A stretch of 64,000 bases of DNA from Atriophallophorus winterbourni (taxonomy: Eukaryota; Platyhelminthes; Trematoda; Plagiorchiida; Microphallidae): NCBI GenBank assembly GCA_013407085.1, contig JACCGJ010018192.1:94045-158044 (forward strand), written 5' to 3'. Both the position numbers and the translations under genes were made by a program. This document shows, one piece after another, positions 34,740 through 46,580 of the stretch (positions are counted from its first letter, which is position 1; each line of letters starts with the position of its first letter). The notes beneath the pieces are model-generated. The model was not told the origin of the DNA. It ran no database searches and worked only from the letters and a program-made list of their open reading frames with translations.

Positions 34740-35095
34740 TTATGGCAGGGTGTAAAACATTATAAGGAGAGACTTTTCGCTTAGTCGGTTGAAATTAAAA
34801 AAAAGCTGGTGTGAATGCAGTCAACAAGGTAGATGAGGCGGATATCTCCAACATCTGGACTCCGGTTTCTCAGTGGTTGAGTATTTATGTGCCTAGCCAG
34901 AATGCAAACCCGGCTTAGGCAAGCGGGCTTATCGGTCAGTGGACATTGTTTACACCTGCACCGAAAAGGCAAGAAGTTGATTAGAATGCATGCAGCCGAC
35001 ATTGATGAATGCACATAACCTCTAATGTGCACACGGGTTACATAAGCAGTCGTACAGCGGACGTTGTTTGCACTCACACATTGGATAATCAATCA
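34740..35095 (+). mobile_element. Penelope-like 3' end fragment followed by short tandem repeats
   Basis: The plus strand reads AVNKVDEADISNIWTPVSQW, almost the C-terminus AVNKVDGAEISTIW of the 24.6 kb Penelope-like copy. After it two diverged direct repeats of about 110 bp follow (CAGTGGACATTGTTTACAC near 34936 versus CAGCGGACGTTGTTTGCAC near 35054). Confidence 0.55.
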
Positions 35096-35099
35096 AGGT

Positions 35100-36225
35100 A
35101 ATAACACAACATGACAAGTAAGGTCCAAAAAATATCACAGCGCAAAATTATGCATCCGTAGATTAACAATTTCGAGGATACTTGAATCTTGTATGAAAAC
35201 TCTTGTAACGATCGCTTTGAAATGAGTATATCTCACGTAATTTTTGTGACATATGGTTCTGTAAATGAAGCTAAACTACATGCAAATCAAGTTAAATAAC
35301 CGAATTTTGGACTGCTATGGGTAAAAATAATCGATGCCATATTTATAACAATAGCACGAACGGGGTTGATACAAAAGACTATTAGCGATTTTAATGAAAC
35401 TTAAGCAGCATTTTTTGAATCAGAAACTTCTGATTGATACAAACATGTTGTATTTTGCATTTTTCGTGTACTAGCAAAAAAGCAAAATCAAAACGGCATC
35501 AATATTGTATTTCAACGAAAGTAACGATACTCATCCAATCAAAATTTCTCTCAAACGTTTTCATTTAAAAGAGAGATTAACCAGATAGTATAATGAAACA
35601 TGTATGACAAAATTCGAGCCGCTTAAAAGTCAAATTATTAATCGATAGCACAAATGGTCAGTAATCAGTAAATAAAACAGAAATACAGCGGGCTTAAATA
35701 ACCCCTCAGTCTCACTACTTTTATCGCGTATTTAATATTATATGCGAATCGGATCAGTTTATTGACCTGAAATCCATTTATATATCCATACATTGACTGG
35801 CGACTCAGGTTACCAATTCAGTATAACACGTCATACGACTGGAACTCTATATAAATAAAGGCTACCGTGATTTCAAGTTTAACAGTGGTCATATCTTCAT
35901 TGATAAAGCAATGGTAGATTCGATCTAAAAATTCCTATATTCATCTGACGATCAGTTACAGCGCAGTGAAGATTACGACGTGAAGAACCAATTAATCTTT
36001 GACCTATATTCAAGATTTACAACACAATTTAAACAAACAATCAGGGTTCTCGATCATATTAATCAACTTCAAACGTAGACACGAGGGTAATTCAAATTTG
36101 AATATTTACTCAACTATTATTTTGGAAAATATTCCCGAAATGTTAAATACAGTCTCCTACATTTTATGATTCCGGTAAAGCACGCGTATATTAAAAATAT
36201 TAATTTATTTCCTCGACATCTACAG
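35100..36225. other. ACSL intron, no features recognised
   Basis: AT-rich intron DNA without recognisable repeats or coding signal. Confidence 0.45.
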
Positions 36226-36305
36226 GTACTCCAAAAGGAGTGGTCCATACGCATCGTTCGTTTATCATGGGAGTGCTAACAGCGTATCATTCACTCGCGA
36301 AAAAT
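36226..36305 (+). CDS. ACSL: ACSL exon f (end of P-loop)
   Basis: Acceptor CATCTACAG, donor GTAAGT; 80 nt, phase 1 to 0. Encodes TPKGVVHTHRSFIMGVLTAY, completing TSGTTGTPKG. The next 20 or so residues expected in the family (LPLAH-ER) are not contiguous with the following detected exon. Confidence 0.93.
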
Positions 36306-39300
36306 GTAAGTTGTTAGCAGAATCTAAAAAAATATTTCTGCTGAATGATTAACGCTTGGTACAACCTAACTTATTGATTCCCAACAACGCAAGTGGTATT
36401 TGTTTGGGTGTTGGATAATGATAATTGTGTGTCATAAGTGGGAATTTAAACTAATTTCAATTGAACGACACGAAATAAGCATGTTTTGTGAGTAAAATTT
36501 AATTAGCCGCTCAATTTTTATCATCGATAGAACCGATATGCATTCTGAATAGTTGAGTGTTTATCCACGGGATTCTAAGCAAACTGCTCACTTTTTGATT
36601 TTTTCAAAACAAAAAAATTGTTAAAATATCGGAGTTCGTTTACATTGGAAGCTCATAGTATTTACACACAATAGCGATAACGAGAGTATAATTTTAGAAT
36701 ACACAGATTTTCGTATTTGTATCGAGATTAGTGTGCAAATATTCCGTTCATAACTTTATATCTTCTTCATCATACAAATCTAGTCATGTGAGATAAAGTG
36801 GATTGAATTCAGATAGCATTTAAGGTCCGAACGTAGACACTACTCTCCAATCTGAGGGTACTCGCTTGTACAGAAATCACATCACCGTCAAATGATTTAT
36901 TATATCAACGAGTAACAACATAAGGACAATTAGTCACCCATTATTGGAGCTATTATTTGAGTGCCACATGGCAAGTGTTCATAGCAAATGCGACGAATAA
37001 TAAAACGCAAGCTTTTCTTTTATAAGTGGATCTTCCAAATGCAAAAGGAATCTTCGGTTTGTCTCTGTCGTTTATCAATTCGAACTACTTTTTCGAATGA
37101 TTTCGTGTGGAATTGTTCCGTTCGATGCCTAGCGAATTTGTTTTCGTTAGACTGATCTTGAATAACTGCATATCGTTCATTTGCTAATGTACACTTCTGC
37201 TCGATTCATTTTCAGACGAACTGACTTACGGACGATTCACATAGCGTTTTTCTATAACCTAAAATTCTTGTTGATTTCGAATATTTATGTCGGTATTTTC
37301 GGCATTTCCTACTCTTGTGTTGGCCTAGAAAGTGGGGTATTCAAATTCATTCAAGAGTTCTTGTTTAACACTGTTTCCACTCTCAACTAGAGCCGCTTTT
37401 AACTTCTACATTGAGAGCTATTTTATGCACATTTCAATTATCAAAGCTTAATTAAATTTTTTTTAATTTGAATACTCGGCTATACAAGCTTTGTCCGAAG
37501 AGAGACCGAGTGCAGATGGAGAATCCCTTGGTTTCCAACAGGATGTGTAGTGGTAAGACTAATTATAGGTGATGGATGGTGTGCCATCACCGTCGGACTG
37601 ACGAAGCTTCTGCGTGATAGGCGAAACGTTAACAAAAATTGCTTTAAAACTTTATTTTCATGGTGATGACTAATCGATTTGTCCTAAAAATATTCCATTT
37701 AATTTCTCAATGTAGTGTTAAATAAATTTGAGAATTTACTTTGAGCAATAATATCGTCGACATTTCGCGTAAAATATTTGTCCAGAATGGTTGAATTAAT
37801 TATTAAGTGCTCTTTGTTCTAATTTAATTTTTTGCCAATTAAATGCTATTGTTGACTTGTGATGCAAAACTATTTTTCGCTTTTTTTCTTTTTTAAGCGA
37901 TTAACATTAAACGAACACTTGCACTTGTCATTCCTTCCAATGGCACAAATCATGGAATTGATCGCTTTGGTAAGTCCGCCAGAATACAGCATGTTGGCTG
38001 AATTTTCGTGATGTCTACTCCATTGTCTGTTAGCATGATTTCTCGTTTTCAAAGCGAATCGTTTTTACCAAATAATGCCAAACTGACTGCCAGCATAAGA
38101 ACTGGACTACGATTAGTACCGTAAACATATTGAAAATTTGTATTCATTAATATATACAAAGCTGTTATTTCATTAAACTTCGCTAACTGATTTACCACTG
38201 CGTGAAATGATTAATTGTGTAGAGAAAATGAAAACATTTATTGATGTGTCTTTAATAAAAGTTTCCAATGTCAGAAGGAAATGTGCAGAATGTTGTTTAT
38301 TTTAAACACAGGGCATTGCGGTTATTTTTATGTCCAAAATTTCTAACGAATGTTAAATAACTATCGTTTGGCTTTTTGCGAAACAATACTTTTAACTCCA
38401 GAATCATGCAATAAACAAGAAATTTTTAAAGTTAATCTGATTCCACATTAGACGGTTTAAACACAACTAATATGGATTTTCTGAACCTCTATGATAACCA
38501 ATCAAAACAAAAGCAAAATGATTTATTTCATTCAGTTTATTTTTTATATGAATCACGCTTCGCCTAGCTAACGATTCCATGTAAATATAATTTAAATTCT
38601 CCTCAAATGTTCAGCAAAGTGGGGATGGATTTCAATTCCTAACATGGTTGTTAATTTCGGCATAATTAAAGAAAACTTTCAGTCTTGTATTGAAAAATAC
38701 ATTCTATCTCATTTGAGCATACGAAATTTCGAACATGCAATCGTCTACAAACGAATATATTCTACGCATATAGCAAGCCTAACACATTTTTGTGCAACAC
38801 CTGATTACAACATTTTTGAACTTAAGCATCCTACAAACTCAAAAGTCTGACTGAGAATATTCGCGTATTTCTCTCTGGATACGACTTACTGAAAACTAAC
38901 AGATGAACTCGAGAATTTTAAAAATCCTCGAGTCGCAAACAGATTAAATATGTAGCTAAAGTAACCTGGTTTATGCAAACAGGATACTGTTCAGCGACTG
39001 AAACATTTGTGCACATATTAATCCATCCGATCGTTTTCCAGTATGTATGCACAGTTTGTGGCACAGTATTGACTTTCGCTTAACACAAAATGGAGAGATG
39101 GGGTACCTTACGATGATTGATCACATGAAAGGTCCAAATGTATTTTGAAGTATCTATCGCCATACATACTTTATCAGTTACAGATTCTTTCGTTTATTCG
39201 ATTATAATAAAACGGTTACCTAAGATGCGAAATGATGATAGTAAATGGTCTAATAATATCAGACTCTCACAAGAAAACAAAGCTAGCTTTGTGTATCGGA

Positions 39301-40236
39301 AGATTCAAGAGGCTACAATAAATGCGAAAATGTTAAAGAAAAAATGATCTTTTAAGGAATATGAACGTTTCTCCCTACTGAACATTTTGTATATTGGCAT
39401 CATGTAAGTAGTTGATACTGGTGACTCAAAATTACAAACTTATTTGCCGTTCCTAAAGAATTGATGATAGTGGTTATCACATTTTACTATCAACAATATC
39501 GTTCGTTCTTTTATAGTTGTAAGCAAATTTGATCTATAATGGTGTGATAGATTTAGATCGTTGACAAGATTTGTTTAACAGTTCGCGCGAATTAATTTTC
39601 CTTGTGCGAATTATGACTTGATCGACAGAACCGGTTCATTGAGTATTCTGTGCGTCCAGCAAATTGAGGTCAATGAGACACTTGTGGCATCCGGCTTCAT
39701 CGAATTCCTAGACAGCTCTAGGCAATTGTCAGGGTCGTGTTAAGCCGCAAACAATTCATTCCTGTCTACGTAACGTCACTAACAGTTTTGGGTTCAGTCT
39801 GTTTGTCTGAAAACTGCGAATTTATCTTAGTTCCGAACATAAACAGCATCCATTGATTTTTCTATGAGCGTTTGAGATATTATGGTTACTGTACGACTGT
39901 TAAAGCTCACAGTAATAATGAAAATACCTCCAATACTGGCGCCAGATTCATTGGTTGAATATTTGCCTAATACTCAACATATTTGAAGTATTTAAAAGAT
40001 ATTTTTGTCAAAAATATGTGATCTAATTATGAAGCTCCTATGAAGATCGACAGGTTTCGTTCACCTCTTTCTTAAAACCTATCATCGGTGCCATATTCGA
40101 CATCGATTTTTCTTCATCTTCGACAATTTCACCGCATGTGTTTTTTTCCACGTTCCAGAAATGAGATTGTCAGTAGATTATAACGAAACATTTTGCAGTG
40201 TCGAACAAAATATATAATACATTAATCTAATAACAG
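36306..40236. other. ACSL intron(s) with one expected exon not found
   Basis: A short phase 0-0 exon with an LPLAHxxER-type motif should lie here. No convincing candidate with splice sites was found. The only repeat feature seen is a Penelope-type hammerhead-like motif near 37.6 kb. An open frame at 38644-38850 (+) has no family motif. Confidence 0.45.
37590..37640 (+). ncRNA. Penelope-type hammerhead-like motif, decayed
   Basis: CUGACGAAGCUUCU then GGCGAAACGUU matches the 24.25 kb Penelope-linked motif. Core and GAAA are present, but stem I flanks do not pair. A short inverted repeat (GGTGATGG...CCATCACC, 37568-37591) precedes it. Confidence 0.5.
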
Positions 40237-40454
40237 TTCGCCAGCTTACTGCATGGATATCGCATCGCATTCATCACCAAAGACCCAACAGAACTTTTGA
40301 AGGACTTATCTTACTACAAGCCAACTTTTATGTTCACCGTACCCCGACTGCTTGAACGATTCTATGAAGAAGCACAAAAGAGAGTTGGGAGAAATTTTCT
40401 CGCACGCTGGATGTTGAACAAGACAATTCATAAGAAGGTTAAGCAACAAGAACG
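40237..40454 (+). CDS. ACSL: ACSL exon g
   Basis: Acceptor TAACAG, donor GTAACT; 218 nt, phase 0 to 2. Encodes GYRIAFITKDPTELLKDLS, YYKPTFMFTVPRLLERFYEE and an Arg/Lys-rich end. This matches the ACSL region 'G..igF..gd...l..Dl..l.Pt....VPRll.r.y..i'. Confidence 0.95.
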
Positions 40455-41903
40455 GTAACTAGTCGATATTTGTGCATTTAAATGCTCGGTTTCATTTCGT
40501 TTGAACCTTTTGAGGATCATTAAAAACAATGATCACAGCTTGACACGGTAGTAGTTCGTGATGATTTTCTCTCGCAAGTATAAAGGACAAAGATAAACGT
40601 TTGCTAACTATAGCTTGCAAATGTGAAAGGTGAATTGTTAGGAAGTACAACTCCTAACGTATAAAACAGTCCGAATCGTTAATTGGCCGGAAATTAGACC
40701 CTACTATCGTTCAGTGAGAACATTCCAAATCAGTTTTGAGTTTGATTAATGTTCAATGCGTCTGTGAGCTTGCGCAAGTTTGCTGCTCCGCTGGATTAAT
40801 GATGGAAATCTCGAATAATAATTCGAATCCTTCTCAACGCCACTTTAAAATAAATAATTGAGGATTTGTACTGAAACCAATTTCTGATGACTTACATTGC
40901 ATTGCTAGGTTAATCGTTCCAATTCATTTTCCGATAAAGTTATATTGCGTCGGTAAACTTTGATGACGGGCTAAAATGTAGCGGTTAACCATCAACACAA
41001 ATTGTTCAAACCAGTTAGCGCAAAACCGAACAAAGTGCGCAGATAAATGTGTGTCAAATGGACTAATCTGCACACTATACCATGCTACATTAGGCAGTGC
41101 ATTTGTCGCAGAGTACACATGCTTAATAGGTTAGCTTTAGAAAACAATTCTGCATTTACTATTCAAGATGCGATGGATGATCCATGAACAGTATGTAGCC
41201 AGATCCCGTTCGTATCTCGCATGACTATGCCAAATAGTCAAAAATTTAGTAAGCACGGTAGGTCACGGTTGTACAAGACAAAATAGTTTCAAAAACTAAC
41301 TCGGTCAATTATCTATTCAGATTACAAATAATTCGGAACTGCATAACTGTATCAGTACAACCGTTTGTTAAGAAAACTTTCGCAAGCTAGCTGAAGGCAC
41401 CAGTCAATCACTTCACGGTGGTTGATATAATTAAAGGTGCGACTTTGGCTATCATGGATTGTAATATTACTTCTTTTCAAAAAAACAAATTGTTGCTAAC
41501 TCTAAGTTCAACAACACAAACTCGGGTGAATCCATTCGTCTGTTCATCGCCCACGCCGTTGAAAAATTTGCTCTAGTTTGCGCTAACAACAAAGGCACAA
41601 GCACCTCTGGTAGTCTTAAGTTTGATAAGAGGAAAACGGCTAAAGAACACTAATGCGAAAATAGTTGCATTATCATCTACAGCAACTTATAATCAACAAA
41701 ACACCCATAGCGTTTAGAGCCATTCCTCAGATAGCCGTGCTGTTGCTCTTACAAGATAATGGAAAACGACACCAGAAACAATTAAAATGTTGGCTTTTCT
41801 AACAACGACTTTAAAACCGATTGTGGTATATAAGTGCGAGGAATGTGAGCAACACGTTACTGTAGTGTTTATTGGATTCCAGTTTTAACTTTTCCCGTTT
41901 TAG
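40455..41903. other. ACSL intron, no features recognised
   Basis: No repeat or coding signal identified. Confidence 0.45.
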
Positions 41904-42054
41904 TGGTATCTACAGGAAAGATTCCTTATGCGACAGACTTATTTTCAACCAATTTCGCGATAAATTTGGAGGTCGTTTGCAAAATATTCTCTGTGGAGGA
42001 GCGCCTTTGCCTGTGGAAGTGTTGCATTTCACGAAAGCTGCATTTTCTTGTCCA
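41904..42054 (+). CDS. ACSL: ACSL exon h
   Basis: Acceptor CCGTTTTAG, donor GTATGT; 151 nt, phase 2 to 0. Encodes DRLIFNQFRDKFGGRLQN, ILCGGAPLPVEVLHF and ends SCP. This is the family's 'D.lvF.k....lGGr.r.i.tGaAPl...v..Fl' block. Confidence 0.95.
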
Positions 42055-42389
42055 GTATGTCAAAGTAGTGTTATAATTTAGCGATTTTAAACACAAGGTT
42101 CATTTTCCAATTATTCAACTTCAATAGATAGAAAACAGTCGGTAAATATCAATAAATTATTACAGCACTTTAGGCGTGTGAAACAACTTTGATGAGTAAG
42201 AATAATCATATTTAGACTTTTAATTACCGGGAATAAGGTTCACAGTTTCAAGAGCTCCTTTTTTAAAATGTTGATTAAATTATTTTATGGCTTTATTTCT
42301 GTGGGCACATCATTCATAAAGTCGCCACATCGATTGCATCAGCTGCATGTGTCAATGTATACCTGGTAAAAAAATGGAGCATCACCGTA

Positions 42390-42765
42390 ATCCAAAACAT
42401 ATAGCCTATGGTGAGTTGAAATCAGGAAGTCGAACATTAGACAAAACGATCTGGACATTGACCCTACGAGCTGGGAATAACTTCCTCTTGATCGCTTACT
42501 TCGGAGGTACTGTGTAACGTGTCATCTCTAAGTCAGAAAGGGCTTCCGGCTACTGACCGTAGATCACGTAGATCACGTCATCAGCGTGCAACTAGCATTG
42601 ATCAACTGCGTACTACCTATCGCTATGAGCGCTGGAAGAGGGATGATCACTCCTGAATCGGAATGTTTAGTCTTTCTAAACGCTGTTGAACCTAAAACCA
42701 ACATGCAATTGTGATGTACATTAATGGTAACATCAGCCGAATGAGACCAACAACAACAACAATAG
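42390..42765 (+). mobile_element. RTE-clade 3' end with (CAA)n tail, in ACSL intron
   Basis: Starts with the 'GELKSGSRTLD'-like block, continues through the finger region (GCTATGAGCGCTGG, GATCACTCCTGAATCGGAAT) and ends in ACCAACAACAACAACAA (42750-42766), a clear RTE-type microsatellite tail. Frames are decayed. Confidence 0.68.
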
Positions 42766-43267
42766 TCGCGTTATCCAATTTATTTTATCCGAGAAGTAAT
42801 TTGGTAAAACATAAGAGAGTAAAAAACTTTTTGTTTAGATATAAACCTCAGTATTCCTAGAAAGTATGTGCTGATCAAAGCGAATTTTAATGAAATATTT
42901 TAGCACTACGTTTTCAGGACGGTATGCCAAAAATATATATATCTTAACGCAATAAAGAGGTCATATGCAAATCTTAAAACAACTCCTTCGCAGCAATGTG
43001 CACATCAAGGATTCAAGGATTCAACAAGTATCCATTTGTAACTGTCATTTGTTAAATGTGCTTACGACAAAATCAACGACAGCAGGTGAAAACACTTATA
43101 GTGTTGAAGCTTTGCGAAGTGCAAACAGTTTGCGCTTGCATGCCACTATTGGATTAAGGTTGTACGACCAACCTATTCAAACACATGTGTCCATACACAT
43201 GTTTAATGGGGTTAAACGCATAACCATGAACCAAAATATTTATTTGCATGCATTTCCATCACACACA

Positions 43268-43309
43268 CCCCACGACCGGTTTCGTGCTGTTTGCACTCAT
43301 CAGGTAGGG
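43268..43309 (-). ncRNA. Hammerhead ribozyme, family HH-A, intact
   Basis: Read on the minus strand: stem I CCCUAC pairs with GUGGGG (one G-U), core CUGAUGA, stem II GUGC/GCAC with loop AAACA, GAA, stem III ACCGGU (palindromic; two pairs with a two-base loop, or six pairs in a dimer), cleavage-site C. All conserved core positions are met. Confidence 0.85.
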
Positions 43310-43499
43310 ATAGTAAGATCAGGATCCGCATGCGCTTGAAACAGTGGAGGAATGGTGAACAAGGAGCGCTTGCGCGCCACTGTTGGATTAGGGCTGTAAG
43401 ACCAAGCTATTCAAACACATGTGTCCATACACATGTTTAATGGGGTTAAACGCATAACCATGAACCAAAATATTCATTTGCATGCATTTTCATCACACA

Positions 43500-43541
43500 C
43501 CCGACGACCGTTTCCGTGCTGTTTGCACTCATCAGGTAGGG
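43500..43541 (-). ncRNA. Hammerhead motif HH-A, damaged
   Basis: CUGAUGA and GUGC/GCAC are present, but an extra G precedes GAAA, stem III is shortened to ACGGU and stem I has an A-C mismatch. Probably weak or inactive. Confidence 0.6.
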
Positions 43542-43685
43542 ATAGTAAGATCAGGATCAGCATGCGCTTGAAACAGTGGAGGAATGGTAAACAAGGAGCG
43601 CTACTGCTTGTATTTCAAACACATGTGTCCATGTTTAATGGGGTTAAATGCATAACCATGAACCAAAATATACATTTGCATGCAT

Positions 43686-43717
43686 GATTTCGTGCTGTTT
43701 GCACTCATCAGGTAGGG
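43686..43717 (-). ncRNA. Hammerhead motif HH-A, truncated
   Basis: Stem I first strand, CUGAUGA, stem II and GAAA are present; sequence after GAAA has been replaced, so stem III and the cleavage site are missing. Confidence 0.6.
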
Positions 43718-43874
43718 ATAGTAAGATCAGGATCATGCATGAAACAGTGGAGGAATGGTAAACAAGATACGCTTGTATGCCACTGTAGACCGTTCACACA
43801 TGAACACCAACTCATTGTTTAGACCCATTACCAAGAACAATAACGCTCATTTGCACGCATTTTCATCACACACA

Positions 43875-43916
43875 ACATGCGACCGGTTTCGTGCTGTTTG
43901 CACTCATCAGGTAGGG
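43875..43916 (-). ncRNA. Hammerhead ribozyme HH-A, core intact
   Basis: CUGAUGA, GUGC/GCAC, GAA, ACCGGU and cleavage-site C are all present. The 3' strand of stem I reads GCAUGU, so stem I is largely unpaired. Confidence 0.68.
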
Positions 43917-44554
43917 ACAGTAATATCAGAATCCGCATGCGCTTGAAACAGTGGAGGAATCGTAAACAAGTTACGCTTGTATGCCACTGTTGGATAAGTT
44001 TGGTACGATCTAACTGTTTAATCGCATGTGCCATAACACATGTAGTGTTCATACTAATGATTATGAACGAAAATACTCATTGGCATGCCGGATTTAGCCT
44101 CCTATTAATGAAACACTGCTCTCTCATCAAATTGATGAATCAGTGTGATTAAAAACTAGTGTATTTGTGTCAATCGATAAAGTTGGCTAAACTTTTGCAT
44201 CAACAAATGGAAACATATGATTGTTGAAATTAGGTGCATGATTATAGTTCGTATGCAGTTGAGCTTGTTGTTACGATTATGTATAAAAGCATAAGATTAA
44301 TCCAGGCAAAGTGCAGGACAGTTGAAGACTCTTTACGAGTTAAGACAACAGCTGTCATTGCGACTTCATGCGGTTGTGATCTGACACACTCCAATTTCGA
44401 GAAAACATCTGAACTATAGGTTAGACTGTAGCTACGTTAGTCGACTTTACGATGGTTTTCATCATATACATGCCTGAAACACACGTGCATGATTGAAAGC
44501 TGAATTCCGAGAAAATGCTTGTGAATGGGTTTCTATAACACATGAAGAACTTTA

Positions 44555-44660
44555 AAGAATGCGGATTGTGATCGTAATGTCCCTACCTGATGAGTGCAAA
44601 CGGTACGAAACCGATCGTAGGGTGCACGTGTGATGGAATTATATGCAAGTGATGGTCTTC
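44555..44660 (+). repeat. HH-A repeat, sense copy in ACSL intron
   Basis: A partial unit with GCGGATTGTGATCGTAATGT before and GGTGCACGTGTGATGGAA after a hammerhead block. Confidence 0.65.
44581..44622 (+). ncRNA. Hammerhead ribozyme, family HH-A, stem I fully Watson-Crick
   Basis: Stem I CCCUAC pairs perfectly with GUAGGG, where other copies have a U-G pair. CUGAUGA and GAAA are intact, stem II is GUGC/GUAC with one G-U. Stem III reads ACCGAU, so its second pair is a C-A mismatch that probably weakens it. Confidence 0.75.
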
Positions 44661-45058
44661 ATTTATTATGTACATTAGTTTGAGGCTTTTTGAAACCACA
44701 GCTGAAATATTCCATGAGGACGCTCATACTTTACTGACGGTCTATATATAGTTAAACTGGCGGAGTCCCTTGAATGTATACACACGAGGAGCTAACAATA
44801 CATTCTGTCTGTTTGCAAACTGTAAACGGAAATAAGGGTTATATTTTGATGACCAAACTTGAAAGTAGTATATTGCATAATGTTTTACGCTACAAAAATT
44901 GCTACAACACAAATCACACGTGGCTACATCGTTGGCTTTCATGAACTGGCGTATGCAGAGCTTCGATACTTAACGAACTCACGAAACTCACATACTTGGC
45001 TTTTTTCATAAATGATAAGCACTGTATGGAGTTATCTCATTTTATTTCATCAATACAG

Positions 45059-45223
45059 GTGCTCCAAGCATACGGTTGCACGGAAGCTGGAGGTGCCGTC
45101 AGTTCAACTTTTCAGTGTGACAGCAGCTCTGGTCATGTTGGATCTATTCTGCCAGGAATAAAAGTCAAGATAGTCGATGTACCATCGCTTGGCTATGTGG
45201 TGAAAGAATGTGGTCTTGGTGAG
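45059..45223 (+). CDS. ACSL: ACSL exon i
   Basis: Acceptor AATACAG, donor GTGAGT; 165 nt, phase 0 to 0. Encodes LQAYGCTEAGGAVSSTF, GHVGSILPGIKVKIVDVPS and ends CGLGE. Contains the adenylate-forming YGxTE motif that contacts the adenylate. Confidence 0.95.
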
Positions 45224-46045
45224 GTGAGTTAATTCCTTTCATATACACTGAACCAGTAATTTAGAACCATCAAACACTCCAATATCTGCGATAAATAACG
45301 AGATACGAAATTTGAGATCTTTTGGCTGATGAAACGAAGTGATTAAAACATAACAATTTTGACAACCGGTGGAGACAATTTTTATATATTGATCATGGAT
45401 TAGCCAGTGAACCGACTAGCGTAAGAGTTTCATATCGAATTAAGTAATATATGTAGAGACATTATTGTAAGCTACATCTGTGAGGCATCCAACAAATACA
45501 CGCGAAACCAATGTCAATCGACTACATTGCTCAGTCAGTAAATTTATAAAGTCTAACACGAGAGACCATGCGTACGACCACGTTTTATCACCATAAAAAT
45601 GAACAAAGCAAATTAATCTACTGATTATGCTACGATTAAGTAACAGCCTCCATATATTGATTTTCGAAAAGTACAATTTTTCGACCAGGATAAACATTCG
45701 TGTTCCCATGAAATTTAAGATTATTAGAGATTTCAATTCAATATTAAACAAATGTATAATATATATAATACTCTACTCTATAATAAATCGTTTTCTTGTT
45801 TGTAATAAGGAAAGTTTATTTCTTCACTTTGTGCGCATTCCGTTTCGCTGACCAAGTTAATATACTCATCTCACAGAAACAATTCGCTGGATAAATCCAG
45901 TATTCTTAGATTTTATTTTGAAACTAATAATGTAGGTAACATCTCCTTTAAACATTGGGTCGTATTTTGTAATTGTTTTGATTAGCCGAATTGTAGTGAA
46001 TGAGAGAAGTTAACAGGTTTACGGATAGAACGTTTATGACGCTAC
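45224..46045. other. ACSL intron, no features recognised
   Basis: AT-rich, no coding or repeat signal identified. Confidence 0.4.
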
Positions 46046-46049
46046 TTGA

Positions 46050-46580
46050 ATCACACAACCCCTTTGGATTTTCGACCCATTTCCGGTTTATCATTCAAAC
46101 TTCTCATTTCATCGGTTAATGTGTGGTAGATGGCCAACATTTGGACTGTTATCACAAATTCCCGGGTCTTCAATCTAGCATCAATACCCTCATTCTCTTA
46201 TGTACCTAGACATTTGAAGATTGTGTCCCGGTTCTTCTCTGAGGTCAAACGCTAATCCAAACGCTTCCAACGCTAATTATGTTCACCCATGGAACCTACA
46301 ACATAGGCGAAAGCCAAATGGTCAAACGTATCTATTAAACGCATGACAAATAACAAATCACACGAAAATATATAATCGGCAAACCAAGTAACCACAACAT
46401 CCATCCGAAACACGTCTGTCCTGGTTATTACTTCGATGTGATTTGTCGATCGCTTTGGCGCCAATCGGTACGCTTCACCCCTCACCACGCTGGGCTCGTC
46501 TGACTGACACTAACAACTTGCATCTTTTTTAAATGAATGATGACTATTTCCATCTCCTCTAAGGAGGTTTTCTATCGAAC
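46050..46580 (+). repeat. Unclassified dispersed repeat R3, copy 2
   Basis: Contains CTGTCCTGGTTATTACTTCG, GGCGCCAATCGGTA, GCTGGGCTCGTCTGA and ACTTGCATC in the same order as the 15.8 kb copy, with a longer 5' extension (TCTGAGGTCAAACGCT) shared with 47.8 kb. Confidence 0.5.

Larger units (their letters stand above)
43130..44085 (-). repeat. Tandem array of HH-A hammerhead repeats, 4 units, in ACSL intron
   Basis: Units begin near 43138, 43380, 43600 and 43765, about 245 bp when complete. Each contains GCCACTGTTGGAT, a GGTTG-TACGACCAACC-type palindrome, ACATGTGTCCATACACATG, a decayed B-box-like site, CATTTGCATGCAT, the hammerhead block on the minus strand, GATCAGGATCCGCATGCGC and GAAACAGTGGAGGAATGG. 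Units 3 and 4 have internal deletions. The ribozymes are antisense to the host gene. Confidence 0.85.

Noticed and set aside
39960..40000. EYLPNTQHI, looked like the missing LPLAH motif exon
   Set aside because: The frame stops right after, the motif residues differ, and no splice borders fit.
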